From positions 62,001 to 126,000 of the forward strand of contig NZ_FNHP01000007.1 of assembly GCF_900103645.1 (NCBI RefSeq): DNA of 64,000 bases, in the 5' to 3' direction. Each line of letters starts with the position of its first letter. Positions within the stretch are counted from its first letter, which is position 1. Source of the stretch: Oryzisolibacter propanilivorax (GTDB lineage Bacteria; Pseudomonadota; Gammaproteobacteria; Burkholderiales; Burkholderiaceae_C). The translations under genes and the position numbers were made by a program. Shown here piece after piece: positions 22,075 through 31,259 of the stretch. Under the pieces are notes generated by a model that was given only the letters and a program-made list of their open reading frames with translations, had not been told where the DNA came from and made no database searches.

Positions 22075-23268
22075 ATGACCCGCAGCTTCCAGTGGGACGA
22101 TCCCCTGCAGTTCGACCAGCAGCTCACCGAGGACGAGCGCGCCGTGCGCGACGCCGCCGCCGCCTACTGCCAAGACCGGCTGATGCCGCGCGTGCTGGAC
22201 ATGTTCCGCCACGAAAAGACCGACACCGGCATCTTCCGCGAGATGGGCGAGCTGGGTTTGCTGGGCCCCACCATCCCGCAGGAGTACGGCGGCGCCGGGC
22301 TGAACTACGTCAGCTACGGCCTGGTGGCGCGCGAGATCGAGCGCGTGGACTCGGGCTACCGCTCCATGGCCAGCGTGCAGTCGTCGCTGGTGATGGTGCC
22401 GATCAACGAGTTCGGCACCGAGGCGCAGAGGCAGAAGTACCTGCCCAAGCTCGCCAGCGGCGAGTTCATCGGCTGCTTCGGCCTGACCGAGCCCGACCAC
22501 GGCTCCGACCCCGGCAGCATGGCCACCCGCGCGCGCAAGGTCGATGGCGGCTACCGGCTCAGCGGCGCCAAGATGTGGATCACCAACAGCCCGGTGGCCG
22601 ACGTGTTCGTGGTCTGGGCCAAGGAGGTCAGCGCGGCCGGCAGCGTCGGCCCGATCCGCGGCTTCATCCTGGACAAGGGCATGCAGGGCCTGTCGGCGCC
22701 GGCCATCCACGGCAAGGTCGGCCTGCGCGCCTCGGTCACCGGCGAGATCGTCATGGACGAAGTCTTCGTGCCCGAGGAAAACGCCTTTCCCGAGGTGCAG
22801 GGCCTCAAGGGCCCCTTCACCTGCCTGAACAGCGCCCGCTTCGGCATTGCCTGGGGCGCCATGGGCGCGGCCGAGTTCTGCTGGCACACCGCGCGCCAGT
22901 ACACGCTGGAGCGCCGGCAGTTCGGCCGGCCGCTGGCGGCCAACCAGCTGGTGCAAAAGAAGCTGGCCGACATGCAGACCGAGATCGCCCTGGGCCTGCA
23001 GACGGCGCTGCGCGTGGGCCGCATCAAGGACGAGGGGCACAACGTCATCGAGGCCACCTCGCTCATCAAGCGCAACAACTGCGGCAAGGCCCTGGACATC
23101 GCCCGTCTGGCACGCGACATGCTGGGCGGCAACGGCATCAGCGACGAGTTCGGCGTGGCGCGGCACCTGGTGAACCTGGAAGTGGTCAACACCTACGAGG
23201 GCACGCACGATGTGCACGCGCTGATCCTGGGGCGGGCGCAGACGGGCATCGCGGCGTTTGCCAACTGA
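22075..23268 (+). CDS. gcdH: Glutaryl-CoA dehydrogenase
   Basis: This is a 397-residue acyl-CoA dehydrogenase that oxidises and decarboxylates glutaryl-CoA to crotonyl-CoA in lysine, tryptophan and glutarate breakdown. Family signatures include [55 protein letters not shown], and the end [19 protein letters not shown], in which Glu of YEGTHDVH is the catalytic base. [20 protein letters not shown] is typical of GcdH rather than other acyl-CoA dehydrogenases. ATG 22075 is chosen because the conserved domain begins there. Confidence 0.92.
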   Translation: MTRSFQWDDPLQFDQQLTEDERAVRDAAAAYCQDRLMPRVLDMFRHEKTDTGIFREMGELGLLGPTIPQEYGGAGLNYVSYGLVAREIERVDSGYRSMASVQSSLVMVPINEFGTEAQRQKYLPKLASGEFIGCFGLTEPDHGSDPGSMATRARKVDGGYRLSGAKMWITNSPVADVFVVWAKEVSAAGSVGPIRGFILDKGMQGLSAPAIHGKVGLRASVTGEIVMDEVFVPEENAFPEVQGLKGPFTCLNSARFGIAWGAMGAAEFCWHTARQYTLERRQFGRPLAANQLVQKKLADMQTEIALGLQTALRVGRIKDEGHNVIEATSLIKRNNCGKALDIARLARDMLGGNGISDEFGVARHLVNLEVVNTYEGTHDVHALILGRAQTGIAAFAN

Positions 23269-23423
23269 CCCGCTGGCGCACGTTTGCACACAAGCATGAA
23301 GTTGCGGCAAAGACTGACGAAACCGCCGCAGACCGGTCAACCACAATGGCCGCCGGCGCGTCGTGCAGGCGCAGCAACCGGGCCCATCGGTCATGCCGGT
23401 TGGGCCAGACAGGAGAACTCCGC

Positions 23424-23978
23424 ATGCAGCAGCTTTTTCAAACCCACCACTGCCGCCGCCTGGCTGCGGCGCTGACCGTCGCGCTGCTGGCCACCGGCTG
23501 CGCCACCCTCGACGGCGACCCGTACTACGACGGCGGTTACGCCGGCCCGGCCTACTACCCGGCGAACCCGCCGATCGCCGTGTATGACCAGCCTGCCGTG
23601 ATCTACACCGCGCCGCCGCCCGGCTGGCGCGCCGAGGCTTGGCGCGAGCATCAAATACGCGAGGCACGCGAGCGCGACCGCCGCCGGGACTGGGAGCGGC
23701 GCGAGGCCGAGCGCCAGCGCGCCCAGGACCGCCAGCGCGATGCCGAGCGACGGGAACTGGAGCGCCGCCGCGAGGCCGAGCGGCGCGACTGGGAGCGGCG
23801 CCGCGAAGCCGAGCGGCGCAACGTGCCCAACGACCGCCAGCGCGAACTCTGGCAGCGCGAGCAGCGCCTGCTGAACCACCCCGACCCCGACGTGGTGCGC
23901 GCCCGGCGTGAACAGTTCGAGCGCGACCGCCAGGCTGAGCGCGAGAGCCAGCGCGGCACGCCGCCGTGGCCACGCTGA
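23424..23978 (+). CDS. Lipoprotein with an Arg/Glu-rich helical tail
   Basis: This is 184 residues with a lipoprotein signal: basic start, hydrophobic core and lipobox LLATGC with Cys about 26. A Tyr/Pro-rich linker follows (YYDGGYAGPAYYPANPP). From about 70 to the end the sequence is almost wholly charged, with repeated ERRREAERRDWERRREAERR-like units forming a long single helix or coiled coil. AGGAG precedes the start. No named family is recognised. Its end overlaps the DUF4124 gene start by 13 bases. Confidence 0.75.
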   Translation: MQQLFQTHHCRRLAAALTVALLATGCATLDGDPYYDGGYAGPAYYPANPPIAVYDQPAVIYTAPPPGWRAEAWREHQIREARERDRRRDWERREAERQRAQDRQRDAERRELERRREAERRDWERRREAERRNVPNDRQRELWQREQRLLNHPDPDVVRARREQFERDRQAERESQRGTPPWPR

Positions 23979-24616
23979 ACTGCCTCGCCTGGGCCCGCCT
24001 GGCCGCGCTGCTGGTGCTGACGGGCGCGATTGCCTGGGCGTTGTCTGCCAGCGCCCAGGTGCTGCGCTGCACGGACGCGGCCACCGGCCGTGTCACTTAT
24101 ACCGATGGCGACTGTCCCAGGGGCGAGGCACAGCTGCAGCTGCAGCCCCGCCAAAGCCTGGAAGACATCGAACGCGAGCGCGCCCAGGCGGTCGAGGCGC
24201 TGGCGCGTCGGCACGAGCGTCAGCAGCAGGATGCGGCGCTGCAGGCCTTGCGCGCCCCGGCCGAGGCCGCACCGTCGGCCATGCGCCCGCCAGACCCGGC
24301 GTCAAGCCCGGCCTGCCAGCGCGCCCGAGCGCAGCTGCAGGAGGTGCTGGCGGACAGCGGGCGCGGGCTGTACGACGAGCAGGCCCGTGTCAGCGCCGCA
24401 CGCGAACAGGTCGACCTGGCCTGCCTCACCGCGGCCGAGTTCGCCCGCACCCGGCGCACGCCGGACCGCGCCGCCTGGCCGGCGGCGGGCGCCCTGCCGG
24501 TGATCGTCGTGCCTGCGCCGCCACGGCCGCATCCGCCGCCGCCGCGCCCACGCGAGATCAGCCACTGCAACGTCTTTCGCTGCTACGACCGCCAGGGCAA
24601 CACCTACCCGCGCTGA
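23966..24616 (+). CDS. DUF4124-domain secreted protein
   Basis: This is 216 residues from a GTG start inside the end of the lipoprotein gene. A signal peptide (about 1-31, ending SASAQ) is followed by the DUF4124 domain, QVLRCTDAATGRVTYTDGDCPRGE. A helical Gln/Glu/Arg-rich middle and a Pro-rich segment precede a Cys-containing end (HCNVFRCYDRQGNTY). DUF4124 proteins are envelope proteins of unknown function. Its end overlaps the opposing epimerase gene by 13 bases. Confidence 0.8.
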   Translation: MATLNCLAWARLAALLVLTGAIAWALSASAQVLRCTDAATGRVTYTDGDCPRGEAQLQLQPRQSLEDIERERAQAVEALARRHERQQQDAALQALRAPAEAAPSAMRPPDPASSPACQRARAQLQEVLADSGRGLYDEQARVSAAREQVDLACLTAAEFARTRRTPDRAAWPAAGALPVIVVPAPPRPHPPPPRPREISHCNVFRCYDRQGNTYPR

Positions 24617-25563
24617 CCGGTCGCCGGCAGCCCCACGCCCAACCCCTCGCGCACCGTGGGGTAGCGCAGGCGCAGGCGCAGCTCGCGCGTCAGGCGTGCA
24701 TTGCGCAGGCGCCGCGATTCGCCCATGAAACTCAGCTGCATCGGACTCAGCTGCGCAGCGGCCTCGGCGCGCGTGACGCGCGGCGGGCGCGGCAGGCCGT
24801 ACAGGTCTGCCGCCAGGTCGTAATAGTCGCCCATGGCCAGGTCGCTGACGTCGCTGATGTGGTAGGTGCGCTGCGGCTGGCCGCGCCACAGTGCGGCGAT
24901 GCAGGCGCGCGCCAGGTCGTCGGCCTGGATGTGGTTGGTCTGGACATCCTCCTCGGGCCGTAACACCGGCGCGCCGCGCAGCAGGCGCTCGCGCGGCGTG
25001 CCGCCGACCCGGTCGTGCGCATAGATGCCGGGCACACGCAGGATGGACACGCGCACGCCGGCGCGGCCGAGATGGCGCCATACGCGTTCGGCATTCACGC
25101 GGCGTTGGGCGCGGGCCGTAGCCGGGCGCACCGGGCGCGTTTCGTCCATCCAGGCGCCTTGGCAGTCGCCATACACGCCGCTGGTGGAGGCATAGACCAG
25201 CACCTGCGGCAACGTGCGCCGGCGCAGCGCATGCGCCAGGGCCATGCTGCGCGGGTCCAGCCATGGCGCGGCGGTGGCGCCGCTTGGCGGCGGCGCCAGG
25301 TACAGCACCTGGTGCGCCAGGCCGGCCAGCCGCGCCAGCGTGGCGGGCTGGTCCAGGTCGCCGACTAGCGGCAGCGCGCCGGCGGCGCGCAGCGCGGCCA
25401 CGCGCTCCGGGCTGGAGGTCAGGGCCAGCGGTCGCGGCGCGCGGGCGGCGCCGGAGCGCTCGCGCAGCACACGCAGGCCGACGTCGCCGCAGCCGACGAT
25501 CAACAGACGCGCGCGCCGAAAGCGCGCCGGCAGGGCCCCGAGGGGGCTTTGGTTGGAGGGCAA
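24604..25563 (-). CDS. NAD-dependent epimerase/dehydratase-like protein (YeeZ-type SDR)
   Basis: This is 319 residues of an extended short-chain dehydrogenase fold. The nucleotide-binding start is LLIVGCGDVGLRVLRE, and the active-site-like region is YASTSGVYGDCQGAWMDE, in which Ser/Thr and Tyr are present but a YxxxK is not obvious. ILRVPGIYAHDR follows. The protein resembles YeeZ-type proteins of unknown substrate. It is transcribed away from the ferredoxin-reductase-like gene. Confidence 0.78.
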   Translation of the reverse strand: MPSNQSPLGALPARFRRARLLIVGCGDVGLRVLRERSGAARAPRPLALTSSPERVAALRAAGALPLVGDLDQPATLARLAGLAHQVLYLAPPPSGATAAPWLDPRSMALAHALRRRTLPQVLVYASTSGVYGDCQGAWMDETRPVRPATARAQRRVNAERVWRHLGRAGVRVSILRVPGIYAHDRVGGTPRERLLRGAPVLRPEEDVQTNHIQADDLARACIAALWRGQPQRTYHISDVSDLAMGDYYDLAADLYGLPRPPRVTRAEAAAQLSPMQLSFMGESRRLRNARLTRELRLRLRYPTVREGLGVGLPATGQRG

Positions 25564-25616
25564 AATCGCGCCTTTCCGTTCAATGACGAGACAACGACCG
25601 CGAGGATAGCCACCCC

Positions 25617-26675
25617 ATGAGTTCCGCCGCCGACAACGCCCGCCAGATCACCGTGCAGCCCAGCGGCCGCAGCTTCGAGGTGCCGGCCGACCAGACCATC
25701 CTGGCCGCGGCCATCGCCGGCGGCATCGGACTGCCCTACGGTTGCAAGGACGGCGCCTGCGGCTCGTGCAAGTGCCGCAAGCTCAGCGGCGCGGTGCAGC
25801 ACGGCGCGCACCAGGACAAGGCGCTGTCGGCAACGGAGGAAACTGCCGGCTTCATCCTGACCTGCTGCGCGCGCCCGCTGACCGACGTGGTGATCGAGTC
25901 GCGTCAGGTGACCGACGAGAGCAGTTACCCCATCCGCAAGCTGCCGGTGCGCGTCGCCGCCCTCGCCCGCCTGTCGCACGACGTGATGCAGCTGCGCCTG
26001 CAGCTGCCGGCCACCGACACCTTCCGCTATCACGCCGGCCAGTACATCGAGTTCATCCTGAAGGACGGCGCGCGCCGCGCGTATTCCATGGCCAACGCAC
26101 CGCACACGCTGCAGCCGGGCGCGCCGGCGGTGGAGCTGCACATCCGCCACATGCCGGGCGGGCGCTTCACCGACCATGTATTCAGCGCGCTGAAGGAGCG
26201 CGAGATCCTGCGCGTGGAAGGCCCATTCGGCAGCTTTTTCCTGCGCGAGGATTCGGACAAGCCCATCGTGCTGGTGGCGTCCGGCACTGGCTTCGCACCG
26301 GTCAAGGCACTGCTGGAGCACATGCAGCACAAGGCCGTCGATCGGCCGGTGTCGCTGTACTGGGGCGGACGGCGCCCACGCGACCTGTACCTGGACGACT
26401 GGGTGCGCCAGCACCAAGCCGCGCTGCCGCAGCTGCGCTACGTGCCGGTGGTCTCGGAGGCACTGCCCGAGGACGGCTGGAGCGGGCGCGCCGGCTTCGT
26501 GCACCAGGCGGTGCTGCAGGACTTCGCCGACCTGTCCGGCCACCAGGTCTATGCCTGCGGCGCGCCGGTGGTGGTGGATGCGGCGCGCGCCAGCTACTGC
26601 GCCGAGCGCGGCCTGCCGGCCGACGAGTTCTTCGCCGACGCCTTCACCAGCGAGGCCGACAAGCACGGCGCCTGA
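25617..26675 (+). CDS. 2Fe-2S ferredoxin/FAD/NAD oxidoreductase (AscD/CDP-6-deoxyglucose reductase-like)
   Basis: This is 352 residues with three domains. An N-terminal ferredoxin carries CKDGACGSCKC and a later Cys (ILTCCARP) for the 2Fe-2S cluster. An FAD-binding barrel carries RRAYSMAN. A C-terminal NAD-binding domain carries VASGTGFAPVKALLEH and YACGAP. It moves electrons from NAD(P)H through FAD to the iron-sulphur centre. Members of this group are annotated as CDP-6-deoxy-delta-3,4-glucoseen reductase, but in Burkholderiales they are usually alone, as here, with unknown partner. Confidence 0.87.
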   Translation: MSSAADNARQITVQPSGRSFEVPADQTILAAAIAGGIGLPYGCKDGACGSCKCRKLSGAVQHGAHQDKALSATEETAGFILTCCARPLTDVVIESRQVTDESSYPIRKLPVRVAALARLSHDVMQLRLQLPATDTFRYHAGQYIEFILKDGARRAYSMANAPHTLQPGAPAVELHIRHMPGGRFTDHVFSALKEREILRVEGPFGSFFLREDSDKPIVLVASGTGFAPVKALLEHMQHKAVDRPVSLYWGGRRPRDLYLDDWVRQHQAALPQLRYVPVVSEALPEDGWSGRAGFVHQAVLQDFADLSGHQVYACGAPVVVDAARASYCAERGLPADEFFADAFTSEADKHGA

Positions 26676-26732
26676 CGCCCGTGGCCCGCCGCGCGCCAGG
26701 CATTGCGCACGGCAAACGGGCCGGCCTGCGAA

Positions 26733-27089
26733 TCAGGCCGCCGCCATCTCGCGGCACATGCGCGCGCAGCGTTCGCATTCGCGCGCGCAGTCCTGGCAGT
26801 GCGGCATCTGGTGCGAGCCGCATTCCTGCGCACAGGCCTCGCAGATGCGCGCGCACAGCTCGCACACGTAGCTGGCGTGCGCGCTCTCGCGTGCCATCGC
26901 GGCGGCGGCGAAGCGGCAGGCCTCGGCGCAGTCCATGTCCAGCGCGATGCAGCGCGCCATGTGCTTTGGGTCGTCCTCGCGCAGGCAGGCAGCGCTGCAG
27001 AAGTCGCAGGCGGCAGCGCATTGCAGGCAGGCGGCGATGCAGTCGGTCCAGCGCGATTCGGACAGGCTTTGTGGATTGACTTGGGGCAT
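26733..27089 (-). CDS. Four-helix-bundle copper-storage protein (Csp / DUF326)
   Basis: This is 118 residues with 19 cysteines, many in CxxC or CxxxC steps along predicted helices (CIAACLQCAAACDFCSAAC, then CELCARICEACAQEC and CQDCARECERCARMC). That pattern lines the core of a four-helix bundle that stores many Cu(I) ions in Csp proteins. No signal peptide is present, so it resembles cytosolic Csp3. GGAG precedes ATG 27089. It stands alone, opposite a binding-protein gene. Confidence 0.9.
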   Translation of the reverse strand: MPQVNPQSLSESRWTDCIAACLQCAAACDFCSAACLREDDPKHMARCIALDMDCAEACRFAAAAMARESAHASYVCELCARICEACAQECGSHQMPHCQDCARECERCARMCREMAAA

Positions 27090-27277
27090 GAAATCTCCTG
27101 TTGGCGGGATGTGAAAAGCCGCGCCCCACCGGGCCGCGGCGCAGTGCAACCATCCTAGGCACACCCCGAAGCGGGGTTGTAGGACCAGGCAGATTCGCGT
27201 CCGCAGCCGGTCCGCCGGCATGGCACGCGTAACCGTTTGCACAAGCCGCCTGGCTTTTTTTGCACAATCGCAGGCCT

Positions 27278-28255
27278 ATGCAACGCAGAAACCTCCTTCT
27301 CCTCTCCGCCGCTGCCGCCGTGTCGGCCGCGCCCATGGCCCTGCATGCCCAGGGCTCCTCCGCGCCCATCCGGCTGGTCGTGCCCTACGCGCCCGGCGGC
27401 CCGCTGGACGTGACCTCGCGCGTGCTGGCCGAGCGCGTGCGCGACTCGCTGGGCACGGTGGTCGTGGACAACAAGGCCGGCGCCGGCGGCAACATTGGCG
27501 CCGACGCGGTGGCCAAGGCCGCGCCGGACGGCCTGACCATTGGCCTGGCCGCCACCGCCACGCATGCCGTCAACCCGTGGCTGTACAGCCGCATGCCCTA
27601 CGACGCGGCCAAGGACTTCGCCGGCATCACGCAGATGGTGCGCGTGCCCAACGTGCTGGTGGTGAACGCCGCGCGCGCCGAGCAGCTGAAGATCAACACC
27701 GTCGCCGACCTGATCGCCTATGCCAAGAAGAACCCCGCCAAGCTGAACTACGGCAGCGGCGGCAACGGCAGCGCCGGGCACCTGGCGGGCGAGATGTTCA
27801 AGCAAAAGGCCGGCATCTACGCGCTGCACATCCCCTACCGCGGCGCCAGCCCGGCGCAGCTGGCGCTGCTGGCCGGCGAGGTGGACTACAACATCGACAA
27901 CCTGGCCGCCGCCGCGCCCAACATCCGCGCCGGCAAGCTGAAGGCGCTGGCCGTGACCTCGGCCCAACCCAGCCCGATGCTGCCTGGCGTGCCGACGCTG
28001 GCGCAGACCTTCCCTGGCTTTGCCATCGACACCTGGTGGGGCCTCGTAGCCCCGGCGGGCACGCCCAAGCCCGTCATCGACAAGCTGAACAAAGCCTTCA
28101 CCGACGCGCTCAAGGCGCCCGAGACCAAGGCGCGCTTCGAGGCCTTGCTGGCCGAGCCGGTTTCCAGCACGCCCGAGCAGTTCGACGCCTTCATGGCCGC
28201 CGAGCGCGCCAAGTACCAGCAGGTGGTCAAGGCCTCTGGCGCCAAGGTGGACTGA
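27278..28255 (+). CDS. Bug-family (TctC-like) periplasmic substrate-binding protein
   Basis: This is 325 residues with a signal peptide (RRNLLLLSAAAAVSAAPMALHAQG). Family signatures include IRLVVPYAPGGPLDVTSRVLAE, VVDNKAGAGGNIGADAVAKA, and NYGSGGNGSAGHLAGEMFK. Bug proteins bind small carboxylates and are greatly expanded in Burkholderiales, often without a transporter next to them, as here. ATG 27278 is preferred over a TTG six codons upstream. Ligand unknown. Confidence 0.9.
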   Translation: MQRRNLLLLSAAAAVSAAPMALHAQGSSAPIRLVVPYAPGGPLDVTSRVLAERVRDSLGTVVVDNKAGAGGNIGADAVAKAAPDGLTIGLAATATHAVNPWLYSRMPYDAAKDFAGITQMVRVPNVLVVNAARAEQLKINTVADLIAYAKKNPAKLNYGSGGNGSAGHLAGEMFKQKAGIYALHIPYRGASPAQLALLAGEVDYNIDNLAAAAPNIRAGKLKALAVTSAQPSPMLPGVPTLAQTFPGFAIDTWWGLVAPAGTPKPVIDKLNKAFTDALKAPETKARFEALLAEPVSSTPEQFDAFMAAERAKYQQVVKASGAKVD

Positions 28256-28307
28256 CTTGGCGGCGACGCCACGCGGCAGGCCGGATTGGCGCGCGCCGCG
28301 TGGCACC

Positions 28308-28344
28308 GGTCCACACCGGCCTGCTTCGCAGGCGGGTGTGGACC
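28308..28344 (+). terminator. Strong hairpin after the Bug-family gene
   Basis: GGTCCACACC and GGTGTGGACC enclose an inner GCCTG-CTTCG-CAGGC stem. The T-run is weak, so it may stabilise the 3' end or assist termination rather than act alone. Confidence 0.55.
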
Positions 28345-28364
28345 TGTTATGGACCGCTTTCCAC

Positions 28365-28432
28365 GTTTTTGGATGATTTCAGGCTGCAGCCCATATGGAA
28401 TCTGGGCCTGCAGCTATTTTTTTGATAGCTTG
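28365..28432 (-). repeat. Dispersed intergenic repeat, copy 2
   Basis: On the minus strand: GCTATCAAAAAAATAGCTGC, AGGCCCAG...GGGCTGCAGCC, then T-rich sequence. Same architecture as the other copies. It lies after folK and the Bug-family gene, which converge here. Confidence 0.75.
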
Positions 28433-28454
28433 AGACCGTGTGTCCCGCCGTGCT

Positions 28455-28919
28455 TCACCAGGGCTGCGGCAGGCGTTCGATGCGCTGGTCCTGCACCGCC
28501 GCCAGCCATTCGGCCGGCACGCGCTCGGGCGCGATCTCGGCCAGCGGGCGCAACACGAAAGCGCGCTCGCGCCAGAGCGGGTGCGGCACGGTGAGAGCGG
28601 GCGTTTCCAGTTCCATGCCATCGATGAGCAGGATGTCCAAGTCCAGCGTGCGCGGGGCATTGCGCCACGGGCGTTCGCGCCCGGCGGCGGTCTCGATCGC
28701 CTGCAGCGCCGCCAGCAGGTCGTGCGGCGCCAAGGCCGTGTCCACGGCGATCACGGCATTGTGATAGTCGGGGCCGGTGGCGCCCACCGGGGCGCTGCGG
28801 TACAGCGCCGACTCGCGCAGCACCTGCGTGCCGGGCAGCTCCTGGATGGCGTGCACCGCGGCGCGCAGCGCCTTCGGTGCGTCGCCCAGGTTGGCGCCCA
28901 GGCCGATCCAGGCGATCAC
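28455..28919 (-). CDS. folK: HPPK, 2-amino-4-hydroxy-6-hydroxymethyldihydropteridine pyrophosphokinase
   Basis: This is 154 residues, usual for HPPK. Signatures are IGLGANLGD at the start, YRSAPVG, and the ATP/metal motif RPWRNAPRTLDLDILLIDG, whose two Asp bind Mg2+. It transfers pyrophosphate from ATP to hydroxymethyldihydropterin in folate synthesis. The ATG overlaps the pcnB stop by four bases, a conserved Burkholderiales arrangement. Confidence 0.95.
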   Translation of the reverse strand: MIAWIGLGANLGDAPKALRAAVHAIQELPGTQVLRESALYRSAPVGATGPDYHNAVIAVDTALAPHDLLAALQAIETAAGRERPWRNAPRTLDLDILLIDGMELETPALTVPHPLWRERAFVLRPLAEIAPERVPAEWLAAVQDQRIERLPQPW

Positions 28920-30526
28920 GCCTCGGGGGCCCCGCTGGCGCCCTCGCCAGCCGCACCGGCGCCGCCCGCGGGCTTGCGCCGACGGCGCCGGCGCTTCTTG
29001 GGCGCAGCACCCTCCAGGCCGGCCTCGCCGGCTTCCATGTCGTGGCCAGCGGCCGGCTGCTCGTCGCCCTCATCTGCCGCCTGCGGCACGGGTGCCTTGG
29101 GCACGCGGCGCGCCGCCGGCTGCGCCTTGCGCTGCTGCTGGCGCGCTTCCTCGCGTGCCTGCGCCAGCAGGTCGTGGCGGCGCGCATCGTCGGTCAGGGA
29201 GAACTCCTGCCACCACTCCACCAGCCCCTCGCGCACCTCGCCCGTGTCGGCGCGCAGGCGCAGGAAGTCGAAGCCGGCGCGGAAGCGGATGTGCGCCACC
29301 ATGCTGAACGGCGTGTTGCCCGAGCGCTTGTCGAAGCGCGGCTGCATGACCCAGATCTCGCGCATGTCGGCGGCCAGCTTGCCGCGGCCGGAGACATCGC
29401 CGATGCGCTGCTCGAATACCGCGTCGATGGCGTCCTGCAGCGCCGGAAAGGCATGCTCGCCCGCATCCAGGCGGCGCTGCCAGCCGGTTTGCACGTCCTG
29501 CCACAGCACGCAAGCCAGCAGGAAGCTGGGGGCCACAGCCTTGCCCTCGGCCACGCGCCGGTCGGTGTCTGCCAGCGCGGCGTGCACCAGCGGCACCTCG
29601 GCGCGCTCGACCACCACGTCCAGCAGCGGATAGATGCCGCGCTCCAGGCCAAGCTTTTTGAGCTGCGCGATGGTCGCCAGCGCGTGGCCGGTCTGCAGCA
29701 GCTTGAGCATCTCGTCGAACAGCCGGCTTTGCGGCACGTCCTGCAGCAGGTGCTCGCTGGCCAGCAGCGGCCGGGCGGTCTTGGGCTCGAGCTCGAAGCC
29801 CAACGGGCTGAGCTTGGCGGCGAAACGCACGGCGCGGATGATGCGCACCGGGTCCTCGCGGTAGCGCGCGGCGGCGTCGCCGATCATGCGCAGCACGCGC
29901 GCGTTGGCGTCCTGGATGCCCTTGTGGTAGTCCACCACCACCTGCGTCTGCGGGTCGTAGTACATGGCGTTGACGCTGAAGTCGCGCCGCGCGGCGTCTT
30001 CCTCCTGCGGGCCCCAGACGTTGTCGCGCAGCACCCGGCCGCTGGCGTCCACGGCGTGCTGCATGCCGGCCAGCTGCGCCTTGCTGGTCTTTTCGTTGCC
30101 CTTGACCTGCTCAGCGGCGGCGTTGTCCAGGTAGGCACGGAAGGTGGAAACCTCGATCACGTCGTGCTCGCGCCCGCGGCCGTACACCACGTGCACGATG
30201 CGAAAGCGCTTGCCGATGATGAAGGCGCGGCGGAACAGCCCCTTGACCTCCTCGGGCGTGGCGTTGGTGGCCACGTCGAAGTCCTTGGGTTTCAGGCCCA
30301 GCAGCAGGTCGCGCACCGCGCCGCCGACGATGTAGGCCTCGTAGCCGGCCTCCTGCAGCGTGCGCACCACCTCGAAGGCGCGCTTGTCCACCAGCTGCGG
30401 GTCGATGCCGTGCACGCTGGCCGGCACCTCCTCGCGCTTGCCGAAGCGGCGCCGGGCGGCGGCGGCGCGGGTGCCGGCGGCGCCGTCCTTCTTGCCCAGC
30501 AGCTTGTCGATGAAGGTCTTGATCAT
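28916..30526 (-). CDS. pcnB: Poly(A) polymerase I
   Basis: This is 536 residues. The nucleotidyltransferase site is visible as AYIVGGAVRDLLLGLKPKDFDVAT (GG..RD and D-x-D), followed by RRDFSVNAMYYD and the RNA-binding domain YREDPVRIIRAVRFAAKL. The C-terminal 80 residues are low-complexity and end in a lysine/arginine cluster (KKRRRRRRKPAGG), as in betaproteobacterial PcnB. It adds 3' poly(A) tails that speed RNA decay. It lies between the HAD and folK genes with overlaps on both sides. Confidence 0.94.
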   Translation of the reverse strand: MIKTFIDKLLGKKDGAAGTRAAAARRRFGKREEVPASVHGIDPQLVDKRAFEVVRTLQEAGYEAYIVGGAVRDLLLGLKPKDFDVATNATPEEVKGLFRRAFIIGKRFRIVHVVYGRGREHDVIEVSTFRAYLDNAAAEQVKGNEKTSKAQLAGMQHAVDASGRVLRDNVWGPQEEDAARRDFSVNAMYYDPQTQVVVDYHKGIQDANARVLRMIGDAAARYREDPVRIIRAVRFAAKLSPLGFELEPKTARPLLASEHLLQDVPQSRLFDEMLKLLQTGHALATIAQLKKLGLERGIYPLLDVVVERAEVPLVHAALADTDRRVAEGKAVAPSFLLACVLWQDVQTGWQRRLDAGEHAFPALQDAIDAVFEQRIGDVSGRGKLAADMREIWVMQPRFDKRSGNTPFSMVAHIRFRAGFDFLRLRADTGEVREGLVEWWQEFSLTDDARRHDLLAQAREEARQQQRKAQPAARRVPKAPVPQAADEGDEQPAAGHDMEAGEAGLEGAAPKKRRRRRRKPAGGAGAAGEGASGAPEA

Positions 30527-31224
30527 GGGGTCTCGGGGGCGAAAAGGTCGAGGATGGGCCAGCCGCGCTCGGTGGCCAGGGCGCGCAGGCGCGCGTCGGG
30601 GTTGGTGGCCACCGGGTGGTCGACACGCTCGAGCAGCGGCACGTCGTTGAACGAGTCGCTGTAGAAGGTGCTGTCCACGCGGTCCCAGTCCAGGCCGCGC
30701 GCGGCCAGCCACTCGGTCATGCGCTGCACCTTGCCCTCGCGCATCGAGGGCGTGCCGCGGATGGCGCCGGTGTACCAGCCATCCGCTTGCTCCAGCTCGA
30801 CGGCCAGCAGCTGCTGCACGCCCAGCGCCTGCGCGATGGGACGGGTCACGAACTCGTTGGTGGCGGTGATGATGAGCACCTCGTCGCCGGCGTCGCGGTG
30901 CTGCCTGAGCAACGCCAGCGCCTCGGCGCGGATGGCCGGGGCGATCACCTCGCGCATGAACTGCGCGTGCGCTGCCTCGGCCTCGGCGCGGCCGCGCCGG
31001 CACACGGCCTCGGTGGCAAAGCGCACGTAGTCGTGCACGTCCAGGCGGCCAGCCAGGTAGTCGTCGTAGAAGGCCTGGTTGCGCCGGCCAAACTCGGTGC
31101 GGTCGCACCAGCCCAGGCGGATGGTGAACTCGCCCCACTCGTAGTCCGAGTCGAGCGGCAGCAGCGTATGGTCCAGGTCGAACAGGGCCAGGCGCGGGCG
31201 CTGCGGGGAAAGGGTGGGTGGCAT
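30523..31224 (-). CDS. HAD-IB family hydrolase (SerB-like)
   Basis: This is 233 residues. HAD motif I is LALFDLDHTLLPLDSD (D-x-D), motif II lies near VLIITATNEF, and motif IV is in STFYSDSFNDVPLLERV. The family (HAD-SF-IB) dephosphorylates small phosphoesters such as phosphoserine. It is always found between hda and pcnB in this lineage, in my recollection. ATG overlaps by four bases with pcnB downstream. Substrate is unknown. Confidence 0.88.
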   Translation of the reverse strand: MPPTLSPQRPRLALFDLDHTLLPLDSDYEWGEFTIRLGWCDRTEFGRRNQAFYDDYLAGRLDVHDYVRFATEAVCRRGRAEAEAAHAQFMREVIAPAIRAEALALLRQHRDAGDEVLIITATNEFVTRPIAQALGVQQLLAVELEQADGWYTGAIRGTPSMREGKVQRMTEWLAARGLDWDRVDSTFYSDSFNDVPLLERVDHPVATNPDARLRALATERGWPILDLFAPETP

Positions 31225-31259
31225 GGATATCCGGAAAAAGACAAAGGCGCGGCCGGGCG

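Noticed and set aside
22054-24096. 680-codon minus-strand frame opposite gcdH
   Set aside because: It is the shadow of gcdH and the lipoprotein gene, whose products match known families.
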